Below are positions 46,822 to 56,209 of a stretch of 64,000 nucleotides of DNA, piece after piece. Origin of the DNA: UBA1309 sp047605645. Lineage in GTDB: Bacteria; Bacteroidota; Bacteroidia; Bacteroidales; Dysgonomonadaceae. Within the stretch, counting starts at the first letter, position 1. Each line of letters opens with the position of its first letter. The stretch covers positions 19,762 through 83,761 of the forward strand of contig JASGFJ010000022.1 of NCBI GenBank assembly GCA_047605645.1, in the 5' to 3' direction. The position numbers and the translations under genes are program-made. The notes below the pieces were generated by a model that was not told the DNA's origin, made no database searches, and worked only from the letters and a program-made list of their open reading frames with translations.

Positions 46822-47405
46822 CTCGAAGCCTAACACAAGAGGTACATAATTTAAAAGAATGGTGTTGTGCACACAAAACGTTGAAGTTCATGACTATCAG
46901 CAGTTATAAAACGCATTTTTTAATATGTAATCTTCACCTGATTAAGAAGGAATATTATTGAAAATAATAAAGTAAATTCTTTTTCTGATTCTGAAAATAT
47001 CTACTTTTTGTTTATTGCGTTGTCGCCCTGTCGCAAAACGATTATACATGAATTATATGTATATAAATTCTGACAATATCTCAACATTGTCTTGAGCCAC
47101 CCAACAATTACGCATGAGTTATAAACCTGAAAAATAACAGAATAAAACTGCTTCATCATACATACAGGGTATATTTTCTTACCCAAGGATGTCAGGTTTT
47201 TATCCTTCAAGAAAAGAAATAAACAATTGCTTGCTGAAACTGAAACAACGAATGATATCGATAGAAGGATCTGATTATTGAACAGGAAGTTCTCCGGTAT
47301 ATCTTGTCACACCAGACACTCACAACGAGAAATATATAACATTTTCTGTCAAAACGTCCTAGATTCCACCGTCATCTATCGGGTCGATCTATTTCCTCCT
47401 GCATA
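46822..47405. other. Gene-free region with a short imperfect direct repeat
   Basis: About 580 bp with no supportable gene. Two imperfect copies of a roughly 20-nt AT-rich segment lie at 47039-47060 (CGATTATACATGAATTATAT) and 47104-47123 (CAATTACGCATGAGTTATAA). No terminal inverted repeats or transposase remnants are visible. Confidence 0.35.
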
Positions 47406-47438
47406 TAAATATAAAAGCTCCGGTTTTTCACCAGAGCT
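47406..47438 (-). terminator. Intrinsic terminator for the beta-barrel gene at 47595
   Basis: On the minus strand AGCTCTGGT (47438-47430) pairs with ACCGGAGCT (47424-47416) with one G-U pair, followed by TTTTATATTTAT. On the plus strand the same position would be a C-A mismatch, so it is read as a minus-strand signal. Confidence 0.65.
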
Positions 47439-47594
47439 ATCTTTGTTTGCTTGTTTATGTAAGAAGAAGAATCCGATTGTTCGTTGTAAAGACACCACCA
47501 AACTCAAGAAAGTTATCTTTCAGGCTGAGTCCGTTTTTGCTTTTGAGAGCAATAGATAAATAAGATACGACAACCGGATCTATTCCGTTGTTAT

Positions 47595-48287
47595 TCAGAA
47601 TTTATATCCGACAGAGAGGTAGCCTACACTGTTACCAATCACGTCACTTATCCCATCGACTACTCCGTTTTTGACAGCACGGGTCATTCCAACTTCCGAA
47701 CCAAGAGTAAATATTATTTTATTATGATATTCGAACTGACATTCACCACCGAGCCCTACATCCAATCTATTTAAAGGTCCGTTTTTCCCAAAAGAAGAAC
47801 TTGAATACGGCGTATTGCTTCCCCAAGGTTTATAACTCATATTTCCGGCAAATCCGTATGCAACATAAGGGCCTACGTTCAGGTTGATGGAATTGTTATA
47901 TCTCTCCAAAGATAATTTTGCAGAAAAATAAATGGGAACCTGAAAATACACTCCATTCAGCGTCATTGCCTTATCTCCTTCGTAGTCAACATCCAGCTTT
48001 CCGCCTTTGCTTGTAACAATAAAACCCGGCCTCAAATACAAGATTTCAGATAAAGGATATTCAAGAACCAAACCTCCGTAAAAGCCGACTTTGGAGGCCG
48101 AAGAGCGTATGTCATCGTTATAAGGCGTAGCAAGGTTCGAAGATGTAAATCCGGCTCTAACCTCTGCATGGATGCGTTTTGAAAGAAATGTCGTTGTCCG
48201 TTGCTGCGCCCAACTCTTATTCGATAAAACCATGAAAAAGAGAATAGCTAGAAGCTGACATTTGAAAAATAAGTTTTTTCCCCTCAT
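47595..48287 (-). CDS. Outer membrane beta-barrel protein
   Basis: A 230-residue protein started at the ATG at 48285-48287, which puts a signal peptide (MRGKNLFFKCQLLAILFFMV, cleavage after SWAQ) at the N-terminus; the frame extends 34 codons further up with no signal. Strands such as IHAEVRAGFTSSNLA, VGFYGGLVLEYPLS, LYLRPGFIVTSKGGK, NLNVGPYVAYGFAGNM and the last strand YLSVGYKF with terminal Phe are typical of PorT/OmpX-like barrels. Role unknown; it is monocistronic and ends at the terminator near 47420. Confidence 0.8.
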   Translation of the reverse strand: MRGKNLFFKCQLLAILFFMVLSNKSWAQQRTTTFLSKRIHAEVRAGFTSSNLATPYNDDIRSSASKVGFYGGLVLEYPLSEILYLRPGFIVTSKGGKLDVDYEGDKAMTLNGVYFQVPIYFSAKLSLERYNNSINLNVGPYVAYGFAGNMSYKPWGSNTPYSSSSFGKNGPLNRLDVGLGGECQFEYHNKIIFTLGSEVGMTRAVKNGVVDGISDVIGNSVGYLSVGYKF

Positions 48288-48537
48288 CTTGTTTCTTATT
48301 TTAAGCATTAGTTTATGATTAACTGATTGAGATATAAGGATGAGGAATGACCGCAAAGAGATAAAACGCGTCCATGCAGTCATCCTCAATACTTATATTT
48401 TATCAAAATATTTTCTCATTTCTTGATATAAAAACCAATTAAACAGACAAAGAGTAAATGGTGTATAGAATATGATTATTTTCTCTTGCCGTTTTAAATT
48501 CCAATGGTCACAGACAATGCTGAACAGGATGGGAGAA

Positions 48538-49008
48538 TTATAATTTCTCCATTTGTCCTATTTTTTCCCAGTTTTTATCAATCTGAAGAGATACAGCAAT
48601 ATATACTTGATTTTTTTCCGTCTTCACGCTAGATGTTGTTCCTTGTTGCAATTGAGCATTCAGTTCTTTCGGAGATAGTTTGTATATAGCTCCTGTAATG
48701 GGATCAATGATTAGCCCGATTAACCCGCCAAATACAATATTTCCGATATACCAGGCATTAAACTCTTTGGTTAACTTTGTTTCATAAGGAAGATACCCGT
48801 CTAACTTAATAACAACCTTGTATTCGCGGTCTCTTTTAAGTCTTGTCTCAAAAGGTGTTTGTCCCACATTCACTTCGTCGATAAGCACAGAAGCATTGGT
48901 GGGTGTGCTTGCAAATTTTACAGTCTGACGAGTTCCACAAATAATGGTTGCGCAGCCCGATGTTAACACAATAAGCGACAAACAAATCAGAAAAGATAAA
49001 TTTCTCAT
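48538..49008 (-). CDS. PEGA-domain lipoprotein
   Basis: A 156-residue predicted lipoprotein (lipobox LTSGC-A). The PEGA motif region is ASVLIDEVNVGQTPFETRL followed by VVIKLDGYLPYE. A hydrophobic stretch (NAWYIGNIVFGGLIGLIID) then leads to PITGAIYKLSP, a pattern common in PEGA lipoproteins of Gram-negative bacteria. Such domains bind other envelope components. It follows the gene at 49419 by 12 nt, so the two lipoproteins form an operon. Confidence 0.82.
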   Translation of the reverse strand: MRNLSFLICLSLIVLTSGCATIICGTRQTVKFASTPTNASVLIDEVNVGQTPFETRLKRDREYKVVIKLDGYLPYETKLTKEFNAWYIGNIVFGGLIGLIIDPITGAIYKLSPKELNAQLQQGTTSSVKTEKNQVYIAVSLQIDKNWEKIGQMEKL

Positions 49009-49020
49009 AAAGTAATTGTT

Positions 49021-49419
49021 TTAATTAATTTGTAATTGATATTGAGGTAATACTTTCACGTCACCCGAATAACTGTAGAATTCAATTTTCATTCTGTAGC
49101 AGGAAAACCACAAATCAGTTTTTTGACATTCTACAATTTTCACGATATTCGCGCCATTCTTTCTTCCTATTTCCCGTGCTTTTATCAAAATGGAGTTAAA
49201 GTCACAATCCGTAGAAAAGCCTGAATCTCCAAATTTAGCTTCTCCCAATTTTTTAGCATTTTCGGGAACCCGATGATTCACATCAAGAAAAGCCACTTTG
49301 TCATTTATCGTCAAAGGACTCTCCTGTTGGTAGAAATTAGATTGCACTGTTGTGCTACAACCGATCAACAACAGGCTTAGTATAAAATAAGAAAATAGGC
49401 TTACTAAATTTACTTTCAC
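49021..49419 (-). CDS. Hypothetical lipoprotein, weakly RcsF-like
   Basis: A 132-residue predicted lipoprotein (lipobox LLIGC-S). The central AREIGRKNGANIVKIVECQK resembles the segment ARxxAxxLGANxVxL of the small outer-membrane stress sensor RcsF, but the rest is not similar enough for a firm call. Three cysteines in the mature part (Cys72, Cys103, Cys111) could form a disulfide. First gene of a two-gene operon with the PEGA lipoprotein. Confidence 0.65.
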   Translation of the reverse strand: MKVNLVSLFSYFILSLLLIGCSTTVQSNFYQQESPLTINDKVAFLDVNHRVPENAKKLGEAKFGDSGFSTDCDFNSILIKAREIGRKNGANIVKIVECQKTDLWFSCYRMKIEFYSYSGDVKVLPQYQLQIN

Positions 49420-49484
49420 TTATTGCAGTTGTTTTAAATAAATAATAGACTTTGAAGTAACCGGGGTTATGTAAATAATAAAAA

Positions 49485-49492
49485 CAAATGTA
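49485..49492 (-). promoter_or_regulatory. Possible promoter -7 box for the two-lipoprotein operon
   Basis: A minus-strand TACATTTG fitting TAnnTTTG; leader about 60 nt to the ATG at 49419. Confidence 0.4.
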
Positions 49493-49784
49493 AACTCCAT
49501 GCGTTAGCAAATCAAGTTCACGTGATGGAGATATAGCTTATTTAACAGTACAAAAACGCTACAAGCAAACATATCAACTAGTTACAGAAGCACCTATATA
49601 GGTAAGTATAATTCCACAAAGCCGGAATATCCTGATTGAAGAGATCTTCAGTATCCGGAATTTACACAAAAGCAAGCAGGAGAAAGGAATCCGGAAGCCT
49701 TCAACCACATATTTACAAAAAAGATTTACCGACTCTTCATCCGACTGAATTTTTGTTATCAGAGGCATAGAACCCACCTGACTT

Positions 49785-49816
49785 TTTAATGATTGTTTGG
49801 AGTGATTTAATAAAAA
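49785..49816 (-). repeat. Partial copy of the 57-60 kb repeat element, without the palindrome
   Basis: The sequence GTTTGGAGTGATTTAATAAA here matches the copy at 57821-57840 (GTTTGGGGTGATTTAATAAA) at all but one base and is the reverse complement of the segments at 59545-59562 and 60200-60217. Like them it sits just after a gene's stop codon (gene at 49829, minus strand). The palindromic half is absent. Confidence 0.6.
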
Positions 49817-49828
49817 TCAGGCTTCAGT

Positions 49829-51520
49829 TCACCCCTCCATCATCTCCATTAAAAACAACCGAAAATCAGTTTTCGGATCTTCTATTCCTATCTTTTTACG
49901 GATGGAACTCCGGTAACTTTGAACGGAATTAGAACTCAGTTCCAGAATAATTGCAATCTCTTTAATATTCATATCCACGTACGAAAGGAGGCATACCTGA
50001 TACTCTCTTTCAGAGAAATCAGGAAAACAGCTTCTCATGCGTTCGGAGATATTGGGATAAATCAGGTTGATTACCTCAATCATTCCGTCTTGGAGTTCCC
50101 TATTAGCATCCCCATACACAATGCTGTTGTATTTTTTAACAATGTTAGACACCGGAGTATTCTGAAAATCCATCTTCGCCAAAAGAGCTGATTTCTTCAC
50201 AACATCAAACCTCCAGAATAAGAGCTCCCGAATATCATTGTCCCGGATAGATAATTGCATTTGCGTCGATTGTTCGAGTTGTGCAGCTATTTTTGCAAGA
50301 GTAGCGGCCTTGTCCTGGATCTCGATAATTTGTTTCTTTTTCCGTTGAAAATAGTAAAAGAAAACCACAGTACCAGCCAGCACAAACAAAAGCAAGATGA
50401 CGATCACAATAAGAAACCGGCTTATTTCCTGCTGATGTTCATTTCTCATCAATTCGAAATTATATTTGCGTTGCACATCCAGCAGAGAAGTATTGTTGTG
50501 CTCTTCCATAATATTTTCATAAAGGGCGAGTTCCTGATTTTTTAAGCCGAGTGCTTCCTCTAAATCTCCACGCTCTTTTGCTTCGGCAGCCAAAGATTGA
50601 CAGATACTTATTTTCAAATAATCATCCGACAATAAGGACAATTCTTTTTTTGTTTTATCATAAAAGAAACGGGCAGAGTCAGCTAATCCCATTTGAGAAT
50701 ACAGATCTCCGAAATTCAAATAATATCTTGGCAACTCTGTTTTATAATCGTTCAGTTCGAACGACTTGTGAAGATAGCGTAATGCTTGAGAATAATTCCC
50801 GATCTCCTGATAGGCAATGCTGATATTTTGCATCAATAACGATTGTCCGGATTTATCATTCGTTTGTTCAGCCAACTTTAACCCTCTTCGATAAGCTATT
50901 AAAGCGCTGTCATTGTTGCCGATTTCAAGATAAGCTGTACCAATTCCACTAATTACTTTGATCTGATTATCCGGAAAAGGAGCATAGAATTTCTCTGCTT
51001 GCCCATACGCCTCTAATGCTTGTCTGTAAAGCGTTTTTTCAAAAAAAAGACTAGCTATATTACTTGTTATAAGTCCTTTTAGATTGGAATCCTTTGTTTT
51101 TTGCGCTTCGGTAAATGCTTCATTAAACAAACGCATCGCTTTATTCGTATCTTTTCGCTCCTGATAGACACAACCGCTGTAAAAAGCTGCTAAAGCAGTC
51201 CAACGAGGTTCCGAACCTTTCTCCTTAAAATATTGAAGAGCCTCGAAAATGGACGAGTCATTCCGAATGTCACGAAGTCCTTTGTATCGAAGGCGGACAT
51301 TTGTCACCAGATATTGCATATACTGGTCTTTATTCAGGCTCTTTTCAGGATAGAAAATAGAATCGATATAATGTAATCCACTATCAGCTTTCTCTCTGTC
51401 GGCAAACTGTATTGCCTCTTGTAGCAATCTATCAGCCTGAGGCATAGGATTGCATGCTGAGAAAAAGGCGAATACAACAATTCCGAAGAAAGAGAATAAA
51501 TAAGAAGGGTTATTTTTCAT
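49829..51520 (-). CDS. TPR sensor with membrane helix and C-terminal LuxR-type HTH
   Basis: A 563-residue protein. A lipoprotein-like signal (FFSAC-N, Cys23) is followed by TPR repeats over about residues 30-330 (AALAAFYSGCVYQERKDTN, SALIAYRRGLKLAEQTND and similar), one membrane helix (about 369-390: FLIVIVILLLFVLAGTVVFF), a coiled coil, and a C-terminal helix-turn-helix (SEREYQVCLLSYVDMNIKEI, then SSNSVQSYRSSIRKKIG) like LuxR/GerE. The domain order, a periplasmic TPR sensor joined to a cytoplasmic DNA-binding end, is a recurrent Bacteroidetes one-component design. Target genes are unknown; the beta-barrel/DUF2846 pair upstream is a candidate by position. Confidence 0.85.
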   Translation of the reverse strand: MKNNPSYLFSFFGIVVFAFFSACNPMPQADRLLQEAIQFADREKADSGLHYIDSIFYPEKSLNKDQYMQYLVTNVRLRYKGLRDIRNDSSIFEALQYFKEKGSEPRWTALAAFYSGCVYQERKDTNKAMRLFNEAFTEAQKTKDSNLKGLITSNIASLFFEKTLYRQALEAYGQAEKFYAPFPDNQIKVISGIGTAYLEIGNNDSALIAYRRGLKLAEQTNDKSGQSLLMQNISIAYQEIGNYSQALRYLHKSFELNDYKTELPRYYLNFGDLYSQMGLADSARFFYDKTKKELSLLSDDYLKISICQSLAAEAKERGDLEEALGLKNQELALYENIMEEHNNTSLLDVQRKYNFELMRNEHQQEISRFLIVIVILLLFVLAGTVVFFYYFQRKKKQIIEIQDKAATLAKIAAQLEQSTQMQLSIRDNDIRELLFWRFDVVKKSALLAKMDFQNTPVSNIVKKYNSIVYGDANRELQDGMIEVINLIYPNISERMRSCFPDFSEREYQVCLLSYVDMNIKEIAIILELSSNSVQSYRSSIRKKIGIEDPKTDFRLFLMEMMEG

Positions 51521-51539
51521 AAAAGATTGATATCGACAT

Positions 51540-51547
51540 CAAAAATA
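51540..51547 (-). promoter_or_regulatory. Promoter -7 box for the TPR/HTH gene
   Basis: A minus-strand TATTTTTG (TAnnTTTG) 19 nt before the ATG at 51520. Confidence 0.5.
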
Positions 51548-52093
51548 TAAAATAAACGAGGATTAATTAGTAAATATTCACAAAATTTGCTTTCTGTTTT
51601 AGACAATTGTTTCTCGACTGTGTTTCTTATTCACAAAATGATATTATTTATCTGTTCAGACCTCTATATAACACCAGCAGAACGACAAGATCAGACTTTA
51701 AAAAACAATGCACCGGATCTTTTGATGAAACGAAACCTGGTTTTTATAAAATGGCTCAAAAGAATAATTAAAAACCAAACGAGTTCCATACACTCTGACC
51801 GTAAAAATTAAACCGGATGAAAGCTTCCGTTAAACAGCTACACAAAATAGCTGAATATTCACAGCGACACATCCGATCTATTTTCAGCACCTTATATACA
51901 GGCATGCTAACAACCGACAAGCTATATTTACACATCAACAATCGCATACCTTCAAAAAAGAATACTTTCGAAGGCTCAAATCCAAAATACAGATTTTAGC
52001 TGGAGCACAAGCCAAACCGCCCACAACAGGGTTCAAAGCCTATCTACGGGAAGTAGATAAGAAAAGCTGCGGCACGACTCCGAGAGAACAGCT
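51548..52093. other. Gene-free region
   Basis: About 545 bp between the TPR/HTH gene and the DUF2846 gene end. Short plus-strand frames here have no start context, no recognisable product and unusual composition, so I do not call them. No terminator with a good T-run was seen. Confidence 0.4.
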
Positions 52094-52690
52094 CTAATCA
52101 AAATACATATCCGGGGTTATAGTAGTCATTTTCTTTCCGGCTTTTTTCATTTCATAGAATTTTCTCAACCGGTTAGTCATTGCCTCTTCAGAAGCGGAAC
52201 CTTTTTCCGGCGCATCATCTTCATCATCCTCATTTTCTTTGAAAAGAAGTTCCCCGTTTCTCTTATTGATAAATTCAAGCATTTTCTTCTTCTCCTTTTC
52301 AAATTTCTTTCCGTTTTGAGACAGTGGAGAAATACCGACACGCGCATAAAGGACACCGGGTTTTATCTGGACATCCAAAACATACGTCCTCCCCTCTTCG
52401 AGATTTGCATCGACATAATACGTATTTTCACTTTTCGCAATAAAGGCATGTTCACCGGGCTCGCATTCGTAGGCGAAGAACTTGTTTGCGCTCAACTTCC
52501 CCAGATATAAATCTCCATCATAAATACTGATTTTCAACAAGAAGGCGGAGGCTCCCCGTCTGGTCAGATACACCAGACATTTTCCTTCTTTGGGTTTAGG
52601 CAATCCCTCTTGAGATGGCAGCTGTTCAACTTCCTGTGCAAAAATCCCGGAAGAGAAAAGAATTAAAAAAAGCAATACTAATTTTTTCAT
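52094..52690 (-). CDS. DUF2846-like exported protein
   Basis: A 198-residue exported protein (signal about residues 1-18, ending in IFAQ). The segment GKCLVYLTRRGASAFLLKIS, then YDGDLYLGKLSANKFFAYE and PGEHAFIAKSENTYY, matches the DUF2846 pattern (ALVYVYR...I.VDG..IG.L..G.YF...PG.H). A charged, low-complexity segment (ENEDDEDDAPEKGSAS) precedes the C-terminus. Function unknown; probably periplasmic. Its ATG overlaps the stop of the upstream barrel gene by 4 nt, so the two are coupled. Confidence 0.78.
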   Translation of the reverse strand: MKKLVLLFLILFSSGIFAQEVEQLPSQEGLPKPKEGKCLVYLTRRGASAFLLKISIYDGDLYLGKLSANKFFAYECEPGEHAFIAKSENTYYVDANLEEGRTYVLDVQIKPGVLYARVGISPLSQNGKKFEKEKKKMLEFINKRNGELLFKENEDDEDDAPEKGSASEEAMTNRLRKFYEMKKAGKKMTTITPDMYFD

Positions 52691-53385
52691 TTTGTTCTAA
52701 AGCTAATAAATCCTGTTATGATTAAATTTGAAACACTTAGCCTGTCGTCTAGCCCATTTACTTTTATCGTACCCGAGGTCACAGCAGCCTTCATTCCGGC
52801 TCCAAGATTCCGGCTAAAGCGGCGTTCAAGTGCAATATTGCAAGAAGCGGCAAGAGTTGTTTTATTCAAGCTGATCTGCCTTCCCAATATTTCAGCAGTA
52901 TTGGTATAAAATATAGGCCCCAAGCCAAGTCCGGTATAAAATCCCCACTTGTCTCTTTCAAAACGGACAACACAGGAAATTCCCAAATGAATCAATTCAT
53001 TTGATTCCTTATAATTATCCACCGAGCCCAATCCCGGAATATCCAATACACCGGATGTGTGATTACTCTGTTTAATAAAATTTCCATTGAGCCCGATTCC
53101 GATGTATTCCTGAAAGAAATACTGGGCTTCCAAATCCAGATTATACCCATTTCTAAGCCCGGAAGAGAAATCATCGAGTTGTTTGTTCCCCGTTTTCATT
53201 AGCTTTCCAAGCCAATAGGCATATCCTCCGCCTAGTGTAAAACGAAAATTAGTGTAACGCTCATTCCCTACGGCAGTCTCTTTACCGATTTTTCGTGAGG
53301 TCAATCTTTCCGATTTTTGCGCTGAAAGATTCTCTATGGAAAAGAGAATCAAAATGAATAACATAAACCAAATACATTTTTTCAT
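52687..53385 (-). CDS. Outer membrane beta-barrel protein
   Basis: A 232-residue exported protein with signal peptide (about residues 1-22, ending in LSAQ) and then barrel strands: RFTLGGGYAYWLGK, NGYNLDLEAQYFFQEYIGIG, LIHLGISCVVRFERDKWGFY, GLGLGPIFYTN and a last strand NLIITGFISFRTK. It resembles the OmpW/PorT-type small barrels. First gene of the operon with the DUF2846 protein. Confidence 0.8.
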   Translation of the reverse strand: MKKCIWFMLFILILFSIENLSAQKSERLTSRKIGKETAVGNERYTNFRFTLGGGYAYWLGKLMKTGNKQLDDFSSGLRNGYNLDLEAQYFFQEYIGIGLNGNFIKQSNHTSGVLDIPGLGSVDNYKESNELIHLGISCVVRFERDKWGFYTGLGLGPIFYTNTAEILGRQISLNKTTLAASCNIALERRFSRNLGAGMKAAVTSGTIKVNGLDDRLSVSNLIITGFISFRTK

Positions 53386-54436
53386 AATAATTTTTCACGT
53401 TAGATTAACAATTAAAGATTCGTATACCAGCAGAATACTTAATAAAGACGAAAGACTCATTCCAGGCTCCGATACCGACAAGGTTATTTCAAAAAGAATC
53501 CCTACCAATTAGCGACATACAATCAAGGACAATGTCATTTACGTCTATCCCTTTCTGTTTTCTGCTGTTCAAACCTCTTTTATCTAACGAACAGGCTGCA
53601 TCCATACATCCCAAGGAATATAAAGAACCGTATTTTCTGCTTAAATATTTAATTAATGCGTTATATGGTTAAGTCTTGTACAAATATCACGTCCAATTCT
53701 ATTCTGTATTTTATAAGGTTAGCATTGCTTCCTTACTCTTGTACCAACTGTAAAATTCATGTTCTTTTCTCATTATCAATCATTTTTTGTTACATAACCT
53801 CCAGGCAATATGTTTAGGTCGACTGGGATGACAGAATACAAATCTTCCCCAAGATACAACATATCTAATTCATTTGCAAGTTTTTACAAAACAGAATATT
53901 ATTTTTTTAGACTTGAATTGTCTACCGGCAAGGTCACTACGAGATTAGTTGTACTCCTGCATGGAGCCTCCGGACTTATTCAGAATATGTTTGCCCTGTT
54001 CCGATGAAGACTGTGTTTGTGTTGTAATAAAGAACTCGGGCTTCTCCTTCGCAGGTATGCACTCATCTGTGGTAAATGCGACAAAGAGACTGAGAAAACC
54101 GCTATATCCCGATATCCTTCTTTCCTCCGGGAATATTCCAATAAACAGAGAATAACATGCTTGTGTGCTTATCCCGACTAAAAATATCTGTTAGAAAATA
54201 CAGATTCCTTCTGTATCGGATGCTCTATACCGATAAGAATAATGTGGGCTCTAAAATAAAGAAGATAATGACGGGCTAAAAAACCTCATACTAAAGAAGG
54301 CATGATTACAAATCTATACCCGACAAGTCCATTTCAGAAACAAATGCAGGGAGAAGAGCTAGAGGAAGCTTGCAAAAGTTAAATTATCTCATTTGCTTCT
54401 CAGGAATACGCTCGCTGATGAGTCACTTGTTTATGA
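53386..54436. other. One-kilobase gene-free region flanking the AT-rich island
   Basis: No supportable gene on either strand. Short plus-strand frames near 53810-54155 contain a stretch reading RLVVLLHGASG, reminiscent of an alpha/beta hydrolase oxyanion segment, but nothing else of such an enzyme follows, so this could be chance or a decayed remnant. No tRNA, integrase remnant or direct repeat marking an insertion boundary was found. Confidence 0.4.
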
Positions 54437-54979
54437 TTAATTCAGGAAATCCCGATTTGCAGATAATATATCAATATTACTAGAAATAAAATCCTTGTCG
54501 TTCGTTATCAAAATATATTTTTTTTCTTCACAGAGCCTACATATAAGCTTGTCATTAAAATCCAGACTATCAACCTTTAACAAAGTTTCAATCTCTTCCT
54601 TGTCATATATTTTCCCATCAATAGAAAAACGAGGTAAAATTATCTGATCAAAAATGTCATATATTTGCGTCAATGCATTTTTACCATCTTGGCTATTCCT
54701 ATAACTCTTAAAAGAAATATCTCCATTTTTTGCTATATATAATCTATGCTCTTCTCTTAAAGCCCGATTTATGACCTCTGATGTTATGATAGGATCAATA
54801 ACGAATCTATTATTTCCTGAATTAAGCAATTCTCGATATATGTTAGAATAAACTCCTTGCCAATGCGAATTCGAAGCTGTTGTAAAAAACAGATACAATA
54901 AAACATTTGCATCAAAGAATAAAGACCGATCTACAATCTTAGGAATATCATTTTGTGTATATCTTGCCCCAATGCCCAT
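54437..54979 (-). CDS. PIN-domain putative nuclease
   Basis: A 180-residue PIN-fold protein. The four acidic positions of the metal site are visible: Asp23 (LFFDANVLLYLF), Glu68 (DPIITSEVINRAL), Asp143 (LDFNDKLICRLC) and Asp161/Asp163 (ITNDKDF). PIN proteins are metal-dependent ribonucleases, many of them toxins. This one is longer than VapC (about 130 residues), with an insert at about residues 75-130, and is not paired with a VapB-type antitoxin. It is the last gene of a tight operon, 2 nt after the STAS-like gene. The effector role in the three-gene module is inference. Confidence 0.82.
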   Translation of the reverse strand: MGIGARYTQNDIPKIVDRSLFFDANVLLYLFFTTASNSHWQGVYSNIYRELLNSGNNRFVIDPIITSEVINRALREEHRLYIAKNGDISFKSYRNSQDGKNALTQIYDIFDQIILPRFSIDGKIYDKEEIETLLKVDSLDFNDKLICRLCEEKKYILITNDKDFISSNIDILSANRDFLN

Positions 54980-54981
54980 AA

Positions 54982-55347
54982 TTAAACTTCTCCTTCAATT
55001 ATATCATCAATATTTCTCTCTATTTCTTTTTGGTTCGAATAATAGATTGGAGCACCGGCTATCACCTTTTCCCAACTTGATTCAAATGTTTCGGATAAAT
55101 CTGTTTTCGTCAAATATGTTTTAATTGTATTATCATCAAAATCTTTATATAATTTCCCAACTGCGATATTTAAAAAAGCTGTAATAACTAATTCTATTCC
55201 TTTGAAGGATAAGTTTACATGTTTCTTTTCAGAGATGGCTTTATGTAAAAGATTATATATTTTCTCTCCATCTGCCGCATCTACACAGAATGGGCTATTT
55301 ACAATATTATATACATTTATAGTTGTATCCATATATTCTATTATCAT
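54982..55347 (-). CDS. STAS-like domain protein (DUF4325)
   Basis: A 121-residue protein matching the DUF4325 STAS-like family: an N-terminal strand, then DGEKIYNLLHKAISEKKHV, LSFKGIELVITAFLNIAVG-like (conserved NLSFKGIELVITAFLN) and KLYKDF. STAS domains act as switch proteins, typically phosphorylated and bound by GHKL ATPases, as SpoIIAA is by SpoIIAB. The ATG at 55345-55347 follows directly on the TAA of the ATPase gene; a second ATG five codons on (55332) is possible. Its position between the ATPase and the PIN gene suggests it links sensing to the nuclease. Confidence 0.78.
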   Translation of the reverse strand: MIIEYMDTTINVYNIVNSPFCVDAADGEKIYNLLHKAISEKKHVNLSFKGIELVITAFLNIAVGKLYKDFDDNTIKTYLTKTDLSETFESSWEKVIAGAPIYYSNQKEIERNIDDIIEGEV

Positions 55348-56190
55348 TTATATCTTTTCACTTTTTAAACAGTATGCCGCCGTGTCATCTGTCATGAATT
55401 GTAGATTTATAACAGTGCCGGGAAACTCCCCGTTAAACTGTTTATATGTTTCAGCCTGCCCATTGTTGTACTCATAGAAACCTTCATTACTTACAATTTG
55501 CATAAAACCTTTATTTAGACCTATCAAGTCTTTTAAAATAGAGAGGCCATAACCTCCAGGAGCTCCTTTTTTTGTAGTGTTTCCGTCAATCAAAGCCCAT
55601 TTTATAGCATCTGTAGCTACTTTTTTTTCTTGAAGAAATAAGTTAACTTTATTTCTAATTCCCTCTCCCATATCAGCAATGGTAAAATCTAATGTTTTGT
55701 TTTGCGGAAAGAATTGACCACAAGCAAAAATGAACGGAGAGTCTGTGTGCATACTCGAATTAGCAAAAATCTCTCCTATAGCACTACTAATTCGTAATTT
55801 CAGTTTTTCTGACATAATTGGCATACCTTGCCTAGGCATTAACTCTGTCATCACATAACCAGTAAATCTTTTACTTTCTGAACGATCAAATTTATTAAAA
55901 GAAATAGTTGTATTATTATCATCAAGAAGATTTTCAAATCCATATTGATTTAAAAAATGATTTTTCCGTAATACTTTACTTATTCCAGAATCTACCGAAA
56001 TATGTAAATCATTTAATTGTAATGTCATTTTTTCCAAAATAGAACCCAAAGCAGCACACATGTTTGCTGCAAAAAAATTCTTCAAATCTAAATGTATATC
56101 ATCAAACCACAAATCCTTAAAATGGTCATAAAACGAGATTAACTTTTGAAAGCCATCATAATTATTATTTATATTGCTTAATTGATACAT
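55348..56190 (-). CDS. GHKL-family ATP-binding protein
   Basis: A 280-residue cytoplasmic protein. Residues 1-125 form a helical domain I do not recognise. Residues 126-265 are a histidine-kinase-like ATPase: N-box AIGEIFANSSMH (Glu140, Asn144), G1 ADMGEGI (Asp173), G2 GGYGLSIL (212-219), and the last strand FPGTVINLQF. There is no phosphoacceptor histidine domain or membrane helix, so it is RsbW/SpoIIAB-like in type rather than a sensor kinase. The G2 loop and N-box are intact, so ATP binding is likely. First gene of the operon; the region is very AT-rich (13 of 60 bases G+C in 55921-55980, against 26 of 60 in prfB at 37921-37980). Confidence 0.85.
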   Translation of the reverse strand: MYQLSNINNNYDGFQKLISFYDHFKDLWFDDIHLDLKNFFAANMCAALGSILEKMTLQLNDLHISVDSGISKVLRKNHFLNQYGFENLLDDNNTTISFNKFDRSESKRFTGYVMTELMPRQGMPIMSEKLKLRISSAIGEIFANSSMHTDSPFIFACGQFFPQNKTLDFTIADMGEGIRNKVNLFLQEKKVATDAIKWALIDGNTTKKGAPGGYGLSILKDLIGLNKGFMQIVSNEGFYEYNNGQAETYKQFNGEFPGTVINLQFMTDDTAAYCLKSEKI

Positions 56191-56209
56191 CTATCTAAAT
56201 ATTAATTCA

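Noticed and set aside
47001..47210. 69-codon minus-strand frame with YNSCVIV and YNSCIIV repeats
   Set aside because: The repeat is explained by the short AT-rich direct repeat in the DNA; no ribosome-binding context or homologous family.
47278..47559. 93-codon plus-strand frame
   Set aside because: It runs through the terminator at 47406-47438 and has no recognisable features.
51587..51999. Two plus-strand frames of 74 and 60 codons
   Set aside because: No start context, no recognised product, and composition like the surrounding non-coding DNA.
53810..54155. Two short plus-strand frames with a VVLLHGASG-like segment
   Set aside because: Only one short hydrolase-like motif, no remaining domain, and the frames overlap each other; kept as a note in the gene-free region.
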